A DNA stretch of 12,380 bases from an uncultured Selenomonadales bacterium (GTDB taxonomy: Bacteria; Bacillota_C; Negativicutes; Selenomonadales; Selenomonadaceae), in NCBI GenBank assembly GCA_946407175.1, contig CAMJNB010000008.1, positions 1-12,380 on the forward strand, in the 5' to 3' direction. Shown piece by piece: positions 9,001 to 11,550 of the stretch. How positions within the stretch are numbered: the stretch's first letter is position 1; every line of letters begins with the position of its first letter. A program made the translations under genes and the position numbers. The notes below the pieces were generated by a model that did no database searches, was not told the DNA's origin, and saw only the letters and a program-made list of their open reading frames with translations.

Positions 9001-10693
9001 TTACGGAATATCTCATATAATAGCGCGTCGTAATTTACAAGGTTTGAATGGTGAAGAGGTTGCACGTTTAATGCCTGAAATTATAATGCGCGGCGAAAAA
9101 AGGCAAGGCATAAATGAAAATAGAATAGAATTCCATTATAATAATTATATTGCCATTTTAAGCAATGATATGAACGGTGAGAGCGTCCCGCATTGGTTAC
9201 TGACAGGATTTATGCAAGACGAAACAGAGCCAACGAATCAACGCGGTGAAGGATTCGATTCATCCGCGCCTACTGCTCGTACTCCTACACTTGCGCGTAG
9301 TACGAGAGCCGTTAGCTCTGTTTCAAATGAAACTATACCACAAGCACGTGAACAACGCAACAGCGAAGACAGCGGCATAAGATATTCTATTGGCAGTAGC
9401 TCAAGTTCTCAAACTTCCACTAACACTGAAAGCGAAGGCACGATACAAAAATGGTTTAACGGCATAACGCAAAAAATCTCACGCGCACTTCATATTGACG
9501 GCGACCGCATTGTTACGGCGGAAACAGCGGCTAAACGTCTTCGCGTCGAACGTGAAAAGGCTATGGACGATTATATTAAAAATCCGTCGAAAGAAAATCT
9601 TCAACGCTTGAAAGAATTGAAAATCAGCCGCCTTATGCTTGACGCCTACAAAAACGGTGAAGAGTACGTCACTGATTTAAATTTCTCCGATATGTACCGC
9701 CGCTCACCTTCACGAATTGCCGAAAAAGTTGCCGCTTTCCGCGCCTACTTCCGAATGGGGGATAAAGCTATGGACAAGCTTGTAAGACTTCGTGACAGAT
9801 TCACGGTTGGACTTAACGCCGCAATGGATTTTCTGAAAAACAAAGACGACAACGAATCCTTGACAAATTTGCTGATTGACGGCGACGCGAACGAGATTGA
9901 ATACGGCGTACTTACCGAGCCGGAAAAAGACTCAATCAAGGCAAGTTCGTCACCGGAAAACGTCACGAAAAAATTACAGCAAGCACGAACACAAAAAATC
10001 TGCGCCGAAACAGGCGTTTCTGAAAACGTTGCAAAGGCTTATGTCAAAATTCGTCAGCTGATGACGCAGGCTTACCATATGCTCAATGAAGCCAAACGCC
10101 GTCCGCAGATAAAATCTAAACACTGTAGCGACGCCGAAATAACCGCGCTAAAAAATAATAAATTCATCACCATTACCAGAATTTCCGACAACACCGACGA
10201 AAACGGCAACAGATTGGTGACGTACAAACGTTATGCGCATACCGACAAAAAATACACCGTGACTGAAAGCGTGCTTAACCGGTTTAAGAAAGATCCCGCA
10301 ATGCAAGTGGTGAAAGCTACGGTGAAAGGCATTGAAAACGGCGAAAAGCTTTATTATGTTGAAGTTCGTGAAGGCATTGCGGAACTTACGAATAAAGCCG
10401 GCTACGTACCTCATCTCTTTCATGAATATATGATTAGGGTGAAAGATAAAGACGGCAAGATTGTCGAGCGATTCGGCTACGGCGGAGTTATCGGCAGTGG
10501 CAGGACGCAAGTTGAGGCGGTTAAAATTGCCGAAGAATGGCAAAAGAAAAATCCCAACGCATTGCAAGACGGTGAAGAAATTTACATCGCGCCGAAAATC
10601 GCCAACTTTAAAGAATTGGGAATGGACGAAAGCCATTACGCGCCGATTATGGGCGACAAGGATTTTGATTCTATGGTTCACAACATTGCATAA
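1..10693 (+). CDS. Giant polyvalent protein: zeta-like kinase, N6-DNA methylase, SF2 helicase, zincin, BECR nuclease (5' partial)
   Basis: The frame is open from position 2 and runs without a stop to TAA at 10691-10693. The ATG at 38 lies inside the kinase domain, so the true start is left of the window. Residues here are counted from that ATG (3,551 in all). Order seen: kinase end (to ~131), linker, unknown domain (~207-358), linker, unknown domain (~468-623), linker, methylase (~761-1098, DPATGIG and NVPF), helicase (~1527-2174, Walker A HCVGAGKS), coiled coil (~2180-2396), unknown block, zincin (HELFH 2744-2748), nuclease-like domain (~2935-3058), helical C-terminus (~3133-3551). This matches the large polyvalent proteins of phages and conjugative elements, thought to enter the recipient with the DNA; that role is family knowledge, not shown here. 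There is no signal peptide or clear membrane segment. The C-terminus looks prematurely cut (see 10694-11530). Three small genes are nested in the linkers. Confidence 0.93.
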   Translation, partial: AKENGALIIDSDMAKEKLPEFNGGLLANAVHDESTSIANRILDSALLSGDNVVLPIVGSYESDVQEKIQRLNSEGYEVNLYHVALTLEKTLERTQNRFKETGRLVSTTYIKSVGTKPKENYDKLKNQEEVNSYAEWSNDVDRGQRPRLLERSERTQDAESGLGLGRTQLSQGLDERNGTPSESQSANQGERTQGEKVDRAETQDKDVTTKNRQEKSLFLKDEILKKYPAIKDWLEEIQNIIVDKKPHWKKFQKAIDEMNKMNDDQLATTITGLIFRQFMANRLKEIPTENPQFEDQLFYDKFIVRYASKVIELFKQNKISPQTAYTLMDSIINGDENKITQAAKFIDLKSKDVISLRDFKGLFGIDVVDGNTGKPITQSEDESKEKSSKNTEVQSKPNTADNKKRGKKNEEGLDKGDNIRRRTGLLGRSELSDAETESGLVRREGSSQLVNGERRETENESNQGEQSQAEKVDRAETLDVFTKEEDNISDGIKALFKAPDYTYVRCEYPSGETKIFRILYKDKRREILVQQDNTHGNWIRASSPATMQDFQRLMGDAVKITANISMRKSEIAAIQEKEKFINEKLSQDTTGEIAKIIKESDAEIKNDGKIGEKYMTLTPYINVLDEIINRINNTNVHNEESQEEPVTAGNGNTKGEVKNESRKLGQSGSADDGHQRVQSDVRTGADESARQERRDTLPERNSGQQRQDEVATSKNDNGTNAEDQRPVSVQGTGTSGARVSAGNGVRGNTGAVQSTDRVKRGSSGISSNAESVEFAGHNYHITNDSDIGTGGLKTKFKQNVDAIKLLKQLEREGRKATPSEQEILSKFNGWGTLASAFANTKEWQKQAELLKEILTEDEYKSALSVTNNAFYTSPKIAGTMWQMLDRLGFKGGRVLDPATGIGIFFGTMPPEIMARSELTGVEYDSLSGRIAQQLYQNAVIDIMPYQKRAMPNNYYDLAITNVPFEETRIYSDKQYSKQGYMLHNYYFAKTIDKVRPGGLVVFITSQGTMQSQDEQAKQLRAELIGKADLIAAFKLPSQTFEKNAGTQVTTDILILQKHSAPTAHSPHMQVWFENETIGVKSEGNYYSVDVNEYFKYNLKNMIGEPTVDFRGNLALDGKGLNVAEELSKLIESLPENIYTPLQNNTQDTLKNTFVAMADTSQREGSYDVKDGKAVQSVDGNLVEVPAANKDLVKDFVAIKKSLDNILKAQLAPETTNEKLSQLRETLNKNYDEFVGKHGYLNAPKNLKILGSDLNYGKVAAIENYKEESVKGNKNKTVSASKADIFYKRTASPLQAVNSTDSAFDAMKLSLSRRGVIDMDYMSKLTGKNDDTLTKELGDLVYKNPRTNLVELAEEYLSGNVREKLQFARETAKHNPAFKRNVEALEKVMPVDLTTKQVFPHMGANWIDEKYYYDFVKHLVGESDRIEITRDPFTGKWKVSGWINHTQDVQWKVGRYRDFVDLLEGALNHHYPTITSDKQLLKEPMAEARDKIDKILEEFDKWIFADETRRADLVKTYNEKFNSEVERVYDGSHLELPGLNDEVRNKLYPHQKDAIWRLLQGGNVLLAHCVGAGKSWEMIVGAMEMKRIGMISKPLFTVPNNTVQQFARDFRIAYPNANLLILTSEDLKELRPANSKTKETETERNLRLAKRRKILSQIATNDWDGIIISHNLFERLPMSLAGMKQYSRDGEKIARAEIIQSTADSKTDVKESQKIINAANERIERDFNLDIKEIIMPFEELGIDQIFVDESDMFKNLGFETSQFNPSDRNPENRVVGVSTADARRSNDLYTKARWLSAHRNGGGLCFASGTPVSNTLNEIYTILRYLNPEYLSENGWSSFDSWANHFGKPKPTTEANAAGEFVQKRRLNLNNLPALINGFRKTADIKMIEDLPHLMENRPKLKNGQRTVITVEPTAAFNKIKKQLLERNEALHQARSKAERDALNDNYLKIVGDFRKASLDIRLIDPSYSEEEAGGKINAVCDTIFAKFTATTDIKGTQVVFLDLSVPKATKQKANGEDMSAEEAALNEETSADEVTVYDRIKKGLIQRGIPANQIAFVHEAKKGQLQQLFDKVNSGEIRVIIGSTMKMGAGTNFQTHLVALHHVDAAWRPRDIEQREGRILRNGNLNKEVEIFTYVTKGSYDAINWDLISKKQAMIDSLMRGDPTVTEIEDISDIAADYKSIAATGDDNPLKKEMRELEEKILRLNSSQKLFLKNQKNAQTKAAQLEQNEIPALERRIKNLQSDIEGLENLVGDNFKMKLGDTVYTKFGDAKAAFEKTIRDFNNLSPTKIGEIGGFNIKARAEFTQSINGGVVETIGKHVYLTLEKNGSYGVDNSLESIRNFISGNKGTSIVKLLEKEKNTLARLNAELNGYTEQIRQTFDKQEELDAAEKRLAEVQEELKDRKSDETFEESKNVVAKENAKTKKIYPDEIKGNRVREIIYDSFAQDKTIALIVSKAIQENLKPNDEKKSAAVIQDAIKESLLYLNVTKEYAEKKSASLFAKIKDEIVGIQAKHSDKKTTSQNDSKETFVDKFLDGEKLPDVPKLSMFVSSEENENSRKIHRKNIDKMVNSVCKKFVEKTGTKVIYDLEDESGQFGIQVDFGNGSGLYELAFTTLEDAKNCARYVYEQTKNLSDVTVFSVEVIDFYSESENMQVFEINSDGTEKTLDDIKKELAELDAEESVKNSQTGDGSTATDNLVDNRNLTDQHKLLQKFGKSIGANVVFFNNPNKDFHGAYKNDTIYLNVNSARSLTTTFAHELFHFLKANNPKLFSEMAKAAGITETQLANYLTETKRTDVTENADVTEEMIADAMQQILNRVAKKNPNLVQRFLAWLKDTFQKFKDLFQNPKGKLTRGQYAKLADTFGKMAVKLTDADGNKLFRYNTRTHNLELADGESLDRLIDDTEIENESSDEQGFFNLDGLSLEGAKFSRASVDGNTGIANATEFSEQITQQNIERGRAAVERVIQTHEDVRSAMNRPDIGDIDILWGYAGDSNRQYRNGYGISHIIARRNLQGLNGEEVARLMPEIIMRGEKRQGINENRIEFHYNNYIAILSNDMNGESVPHWLLTGFMQDETEPTNQRGEGFDSSAPTARTPTLARSTRAVSSVSNETIPQAREQRNSEDSGIRYSIGSSSSSQTSTNTESEGTIQKWFNGITQKISRALHIDGDRIVTAETAAKRLRVEREKAMDDYIKNPSKENLQRLKELKISRLMLDAYKNGEEYVTDLNFSDMYRRSPSRIAEKVAAFRAYFRMGDKAMDKLVRLRDRFTVGLNAAMDFLKNKDDNESLTNLLIDGDANEIEYGVLTEPEKDSIKASSSPENVTKKLQQARTQKICAETGVSENVAKAYVKIRQLMTQAYHMLNEAKRRPQIKSKHCSDAEITALKNNKFITITRISDNTDENGNRLVTYKRYAHTDKKYTVTESVLNRFKKDPAMQVVKATVKGIENGEKLYYVEVREGIAELTNKAGYVPHLFHEYMIRVKDKDGKIVERFGYGGVIGSGRTQVEAVKIAEEWQKKNPNALQDGEEIYIAPKIANFKELGMDESHYAPIMGDKDFDSMVHNIA
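2..430 (+). other. Domain: zeta-toxin-like P-loop kinase, C-terminal part
   Basis: The first codons read LIIDSDMAKEKLPEF followed by GGLLANAVHDES, the region that follows the Walker A loop in zeta-toxin-like kinases carried by phage polyvalent proteins. Later conserved stretches are SGDNVVLPIVG, the ETGR segment and the closing YAEWSNDVDRGQRP. The Walker A loop itself must lie upstream of the window. Zeta toxins phosphorylate UDP-activated sugars, but the phage-borne subgroup has not, to my knowledge, been assigned a substrate, so only a nucleotide-dependent kinase fold is claimed. The domain ends at about residue 131, just past the start of the nested gene at 399. Confidence 0.75.
385..391 (+). 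promoter_or_regulatory. Ribosome binding site of nested gene 1
   Basis: AGAGGTG stands 7 nt before the ATG at 399, inside the coding sequence of the giant gene. It is a good anti-SD match at ideal distance and is the reason for choosing this start. Confidence 0.6.
399..593 (+). CDS. Nested small protein 1, paralogue of the one at 1227 (overprinted)
   Basis: This 64-residue protein lies wholly inside the giant gene in a different + frame. It starts at ATG with AGAGGTG 7 nt upstream and ends at TAG (591-593). It is charged and soluble, with core DLDFSNVV, PKAGW and a lysine/arginine-rich tail containing IKEN. The nested protein at 1227-1418 shares LDFS, PKAGW, DE, H..W and IKEN in the same order, the same length, the same start region and the same stop, which is the main reason to believe in it. 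The giant frame here is low-complexity linker (Ser, Arg, Glu, Gln), so the nested frame looks the more protein-like of the two. I do not recognise the family. Its position directly behind the kinase domain would suit a small modulator or antitoxin, but that is speculation. Confidence 0.5.
   Translation: MPNGATTWIEDKDLDFSNVVKGLKTPKAGWDLDEHNSHKDWMKGTERLQKARARIKENERKAKK
435..609 (+). repeat. Diverged direct repeat, copy 1
   Basis: This segment is a diverged copy of 1266-1434. Exact blocks are CCGAAAGCGGGCTGG (474-488 and 1308-1322), AATCAAGGAGAAC (560-572 and 1385-1397) and a 20-base block (584-603 and 1409-1428) spanning the stop codon of each nested gene. The giant frame reads both as linkers ending EKVDRAET. 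Confidence 0.85.
656..1112 (+). other. Domain of unknown function, probably helical (giant protein residues ~207-358)
   Basis: After the first linker the giant frame returns to ordinary globular composition (Lys, Ile, Phe, Leu, few glycines), starting near LKDEILKKYPAIKDW and ending near LFGIDV. Predicted by eye to be mostly alpha-helical. I do not recognise it. It sits between the two paralogous nested genes. Confidence 0.5.
1214..1218 (+). promoter_or_regulatory. Ribosome binding site of nested gene 2
   Basis: AGAGG lies 8 nt before the ATG at 1227. The frame is also open from an ATG at 1143, but that ATG lacks an SD and gives an extension with no counterpart in the paralogue. The site therefore supports 1227 as the start. 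Confidence 0.55.
1227..1418 (+). CDS. Nested small protein 2, paralogue of the one at 399 (overprinted)
   Basis: This 63-residue protein is nested in the giant gene, in the same alternative frame as the ones at 399 and 1977. It starts with MKKGWTKEI and contains ELDFSDAV, then PKAGW, a DEKGVHNW stretch and a basic tail with IKEN, ending at TAG (1416-1418). With the start set at 1227 it has almost exactly the length of nested protein 1 and aligns with it end to end with small gaps. The FSDAV...GW pattern faintly recalls DUF2829-type small phage proteins, but the match is too weak to name. The giant frame over this stretch is polar linker. No promoter is visible nearby, so expression would depend on the long transcript and its own ribosome site. 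Confidence 0.5.
   Translation: MKKGWTKEIISDAELDFSDAVNYLTQKPKAGWFDEKGVHNWLMAREEKRKMNQIKENNHKPKK
1266..1434 (+). repeat. Diverged direct repeat, copy 2
   Basis: Partner of 435-609. Substitutions fall in positions that are sometimes silent in the giant frame (a GTA/GCA change silent there) and sometimes silent in the nested frame (a CTC/CTG change silent there), so by eye both frames may be constrained. Confidence 0.85.
1442..1906 (+). other. Domain of unknown function (giant protein residues ~468-623)
   Basis: A globular block between the second and third linkers. It begins with a likely beta-rich part (YTYVRCEYPSGETKIFRILY, then RREILVQQD) and goes on to helices. I do not recognise it. It is flanked by the nested genes at 1227 and 1977. 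Confidence 0.45.
1961..1967 (+). promoter_or_regulatory. Ribosome binding site of nested gene 3
   Basis: AAAGGAG stands 9 nt before the ATG at 1977. It is the best Shine-Dalgarno sequence of the three nested genes and decides the start. Confidence 0.7.
1977..2318 (+). CDS. Nested small helical protein 3 (overprinted in giant gene)
   Basis: This 113-residue protein is encoded in an alternative frame inside the giant gene, from ATG 1977 to TAG 2316-2318. It has the look of a true protein: an amphipathic, largely helical chain rich in Glu, Lys, Leu, Tyr and Gln, beginning MSQENWDRAEALM and ending FLQMLKA, with few glycines or serines. The giant frame over the same bases is instead Gly/Ser/Arg/Asp/Gln linker, and its methylase domain begins (VEFAGHNY) just where this gene stops. 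Together with the strong ribosome site this makes it the best supported of the three nested genes. There is no signal peptide or membrane segment. I do not recognise a family. A small protein acting with, or controlling, the methylase-helicase is possible but unproven. Confidence 0.65.
   Translation: MSQENWDRAEALMTDIKEYNPTYARELMNQHGKKGAIRYLKEILDNNDKTKLQLQKTIMEQMPKTNDPYQYRVQELRAQELAQEMAYEEIRALYNPPTESNEEVAEFLQMLKA
2318..3332 (+). other. Domain: N6-adenine DNA methylase of the phage/ICE polyvalent type
   Basis: Giant protein residues ~761-1098. The entry segment GGLKTKFKQN, then EREGRKATPSEQEIL and FNGWGTLASAF, is characteristic of methylase-helicase fusions in phages and conjugative elements. 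Motif I (S-adenosylmethionine binding) is DPATGIG at residues 884-890 (2687-2707). The catalytic motif is NVPF at 949-952 (2882-2893), the usual variant of NPPY in this group. The family would methylate adenine in DNA, probably to shield incoming DNA from restriction. Both key motifs look intact. Confidence 0.88.
4616..6560 (+). other. Domain: superfamily 2 (SNF2-like) helicase/ATPase
   Basis: Giant protein residues ~1527-2174. LYPHQKDAIW is the Q-like entry motif, HCVGAGKS (1555-1562) the Walker A motif, DESD (1736-1739) the DEAD-box position, SGTPVSN (from 1796) motif III, and QREGRILRNGN (2103-2113) motif VI with its arginine finger. IGSTMKMGAGTNFQ just upstream is the motif V region. All ATPase motifs are present. 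Such modules follow the N6 methylase in these fusions and probably translocate on or remodel DNA. Confidence 0.88.
6575..7225 (+). other. Coiled-coil segments after the helicase
   Basis: Giant protein residues ~2180-2247 and ~2342-2396 are heptad-like and rich in Glu, Lys, Leu and Gln (EMRELEEKILRL; LERRIKNLQSDIEGLENL; LDAAEKRLAEVQEELKD). Between them is a short beta-rich insert (KLGDTVYTKFGDAK and onward) that these fusions commonly carry. Confidence 0.65.
7260..8040 (+). other. Unrecognised block between coiled coil and zincin (giant protein residues ~2409-2668)
   Basis: Two parts are visible: a helical part (RVREIIYDSFAQ to about residue 2505) and, after a linker, an alpha/beta part with IYDLEDESGQFGIQVDFG. 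No motif is recognised in either. Confidence 0.4.
8100..8650 (+). other. Domain: zincin-type metallopeptidase
   Basis: Giant protein residues ~2689-2871. The motif HELFH (2744-2748, 8267-8281) gives two zinc-binding histidines and the catalytic glutamate, preceded by a beta strand (DTIYLNVNS). The segment EEMIAD (2792-2797) is the likely place of the third, acidic ligand. Zincins of this kind are frequent in polyvalent proteins and may cut host proteins or process the polyprotein itself; the target is unknown. Confidence 0.75.
8840..9215 (+). other. Domain: BECR-fold nuclease-like (PBECR type)
   Basis: Giant protein residues ~2935-3058. GDIDILWG, then GYGISHIIARR with His 2993, a strand NRIEFHYNNYIAILS, and the closing HWLLTGF (3052-3058). 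This is the pattern of the phage Barnase-EndoU-ColicinE5/D-RelE-like nucleases in phage polyproteins, where the GxxHI histidine and the terminal T/S-GF residues are the expected active-site positions. RNase activity is inferred from the fold. A Ser/Thr-rich linker follows. Confidence 0.7.
9434..10693 (+). other. Helical C-terminal region of the giant protein, ending abruptly
   Basis: Residues ~3133-3551, mostly charged helices (EKAMDDYIKNP, LKELKISRLMLDAY) and then a beta-containing part (LYYVEVREG, AGYVPHLFHEYM, ERFGYGGVIGSG) ending SMVHNIA. In relatives I recall, this segment runs on into an LPD38-like region. Here TAA follows at once, so this looks like the upstream half of a split domain. 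Confidence 0.55.
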
Positions 10694-10725
10694 ATAAAAT
10701 TAAGTTTTGAAAAGATAATAAAAAA

Positions 10726-10754
10726 TTGACCCGCCAAAAGCTTTGTGTTAAAAT
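10726..10754 (+). promoter_or_regulatory. Sigma70-type promoter of the HNH gene
   Basis: TTGACC (10726-10731), a 17-bp spacer and TAAAAT (10749-10754) are near-consensus -35 and -10 boxes. Transcription should start near 10761, leaving a leader of about 98 nt before the ATG at 10859. Confidence 0.7.
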
Positions 10755-10776
10755 TTTACTGTCAAAATAAACCAAA

Positions 10777-10827
10777 CACGCAGAACCGACGAGTCAAAAT
10801 TTTTAATATTATAATCGTTTCTGCGTG
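10777..10827 (+). promoter_or_regulatory. Leader hairpin upstream of the HNH gene
   Basis: CACGCAGAA (10777-10785) and TTCTGCGTG (10819-10827) are perfectly complementary over 9 bp, closing a 33-nt AT-rich loop. GAGT/ACTC (from 10828) can form a second small stem next to the ribosome site AAAGGGG. The hexamer GTCAAA occurs at 10761, 10793 and 10832. The structure could control translation, but no known riboswitch is recognised. Confidence 0.5.
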
Positions 10828-10842
10828 GAGTGTCAAACTCAC

Positions 10843-10849
10843 AAAGGGG
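10843..10849 (+). promoter_or_regulatory. Ribosome binding site of the HNH gene
   Basis: AAAGGGG lies 9 nt before ATG 10859. It decides the start against an in-frame GTG at 10745, which has no such site and lies upstream of the predicted transcription start. Confidence 0.75.
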
Positions 10850-10858
10850 CGATTGTAT

Positions 10859-11521
10859 ATGACTGTAGAGGAAGCTACAAAAATTTTAATGGATGGTTTT
10901 CCTTCGTTTTCACCTGAAGTGCAGAATGCAACAAATACAATTTTGTCTGCATTGAAAAAAATAGAGAAAGATTTTTCAGAACTCAAAGAAAATGTTTTTG
11001 GCGTGGTCTTGAATTTGCCGAGCGAAATTTGGCGTGATGTTAAAGATTTTGAGGGTATTTACCAAGTTAGTAATTTGGGCAGAGTTAAAAGTTTTTACGG
11101 CAAAGAGCCGCGAATTTTAAAACCAGGTGAACATTGGAACGGGTATTTAGGAGTAGTTTTGTTTAAAAATGACCATCGTAAAACATATAGTGTTCATCGA
11201 CTGATTGCTGAAGCATTTATTCCCAATCCTGAAAATAAAAGTATGGTCAATCATAAGGACGGCAATAAACAAAATAATTGCTTAGAAAATTTAGAGTGGG
11301 CAACACGAAGTGAAAACGTACTTCACGCCCATAAAATTGGATTGGTCAAAAATAAAAGATGCGAAAAAGCTTTAACTGATGAACAAGTTCGGTATATTCG
11401 TAAAAATTATAAAATTGGCGATAGAAAATTTGGACAACAGGCATTGGCGAAAAAATTTAAAGTTGCTCCTCACGTTATACAATGTGTAGTTACCGAAAAA
11501 ACTTATAAAAATGTCCATTAA
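10859..11521 (+). CDS. HNH homing endonuclease with NUMOD4 domain
   Basis: This 220-residue protein is a site-specific DNA endonuclease of the free-standing phage type. Residues 1-54 are a helical N-terminal module starting MTVEEATKILMDGF, not part of the usual endonuclease. Residues ~56-80 are a NUMOD4 DNA-binding motif (EIWRDVKDFEGIYQVSNLGR). The HNH core follows: His113 in VHRLIAEAFIPNP, His132 and Asp134 in NHKDGNKQNNCLENLEW, then ATRSENVLHAH. Residues ~178-220 (LTDEQVRYIRKNY, ALAKKFKVAPHVI) form a helix-turn-helix that probably sets target specificity. All HNH residues look intact. It has its own promoter and ribosome site, and stops about 10 nt before polyvalent-protein-like coding sequence resumes. 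Its likely role is to spread itself, the recognition site being the uninterrupted giant gene in related elements. Confidence 0.9.
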   Translation: MTVEEATKILMDGFPSFSPEVQNATNTILSALKKIEKDFSELKENVFGVVLNLPSEIWRDVKDFEGIYQVSNLGRVKSFYGKEPRILKPGEHWNGYLGVVLFKNDHRKTYSVHRLIAEAFIPNPENKSMVNHKDGNKQNNCLENLEWATRSENVLHAHKIGLVKNKRCEKALTDEQVRYIRKNYKIGDRKFGQQALAKKFKVAPHVIQCVVTEKTYKNVH

Positions 11522-11550
11522 AGCTAAATTTTCAAAGCCCCCTTTTCAAA

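Larger units (their letters stand above)
10694..11530 (+). mobile_element. HNH homing-endonuclease cassette inserted in the giant gene (inferred)
   Basis: The block between the two parts of the polyvalent gene holds only a promoter, a leader and one NUMOD4-HNH endonuclease gene. It is visibly richer in A+T than the flanks. The left limit is set by the abrupt stop after NIA (10691-10693). The right limit is where polyvalent-protein-like sequence resumes (FQSPLFKMLEII, from about 11530). No terminal inverted repeats or target duplication were seen, as is usual for homing endonuclease genes. Confidence 0.5.

Noticed and set aside
9240..9377. Leucine-rich open frame over the Ser/Thr linker after the nuclease-like domain
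   Set aside because: Considered as a fourth nested gene, but it has no ATG with a ribosome site and its composition follows from repeated CT-rich codons of the linker.
9876..10061. 61-codon + strand frame nested near the 3' end of the giant gene
   Set aside because: The giant frame here is ordinary conserved-looking protein rather than linker, and the alternative translation is Arg/Lys/Ser/Thr-rich with no SD before the ATG.
10148..10681. 177-codon frame on the - strand
   Set aside because: It is antisense to a well-coding part of the giant gene, its Phe/His/Asn-rich translation reads as the complement of codon bias, and no ribosome site was apparent.
10745..10858. HNH gene starting at GTG 10745
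   Set aside because: The GTG lies before the predicted transcription start (-10 box at 10749-10754), has no ribosome site, and adds a non-conserved leader-like peptide. ATG 10859 has AAAGGGG 9 nt upstream.
10694..11550. The HNH gene lies in a group I intron of the giant gene
   Set aside because: The non-coding part is only about 165 nt upstream and about 10-30 nt downstream, no group I core elements (P3-P7 pattern) were found, and family coding sequence appears to be missing between the flanks, which a clean intron would not cause.
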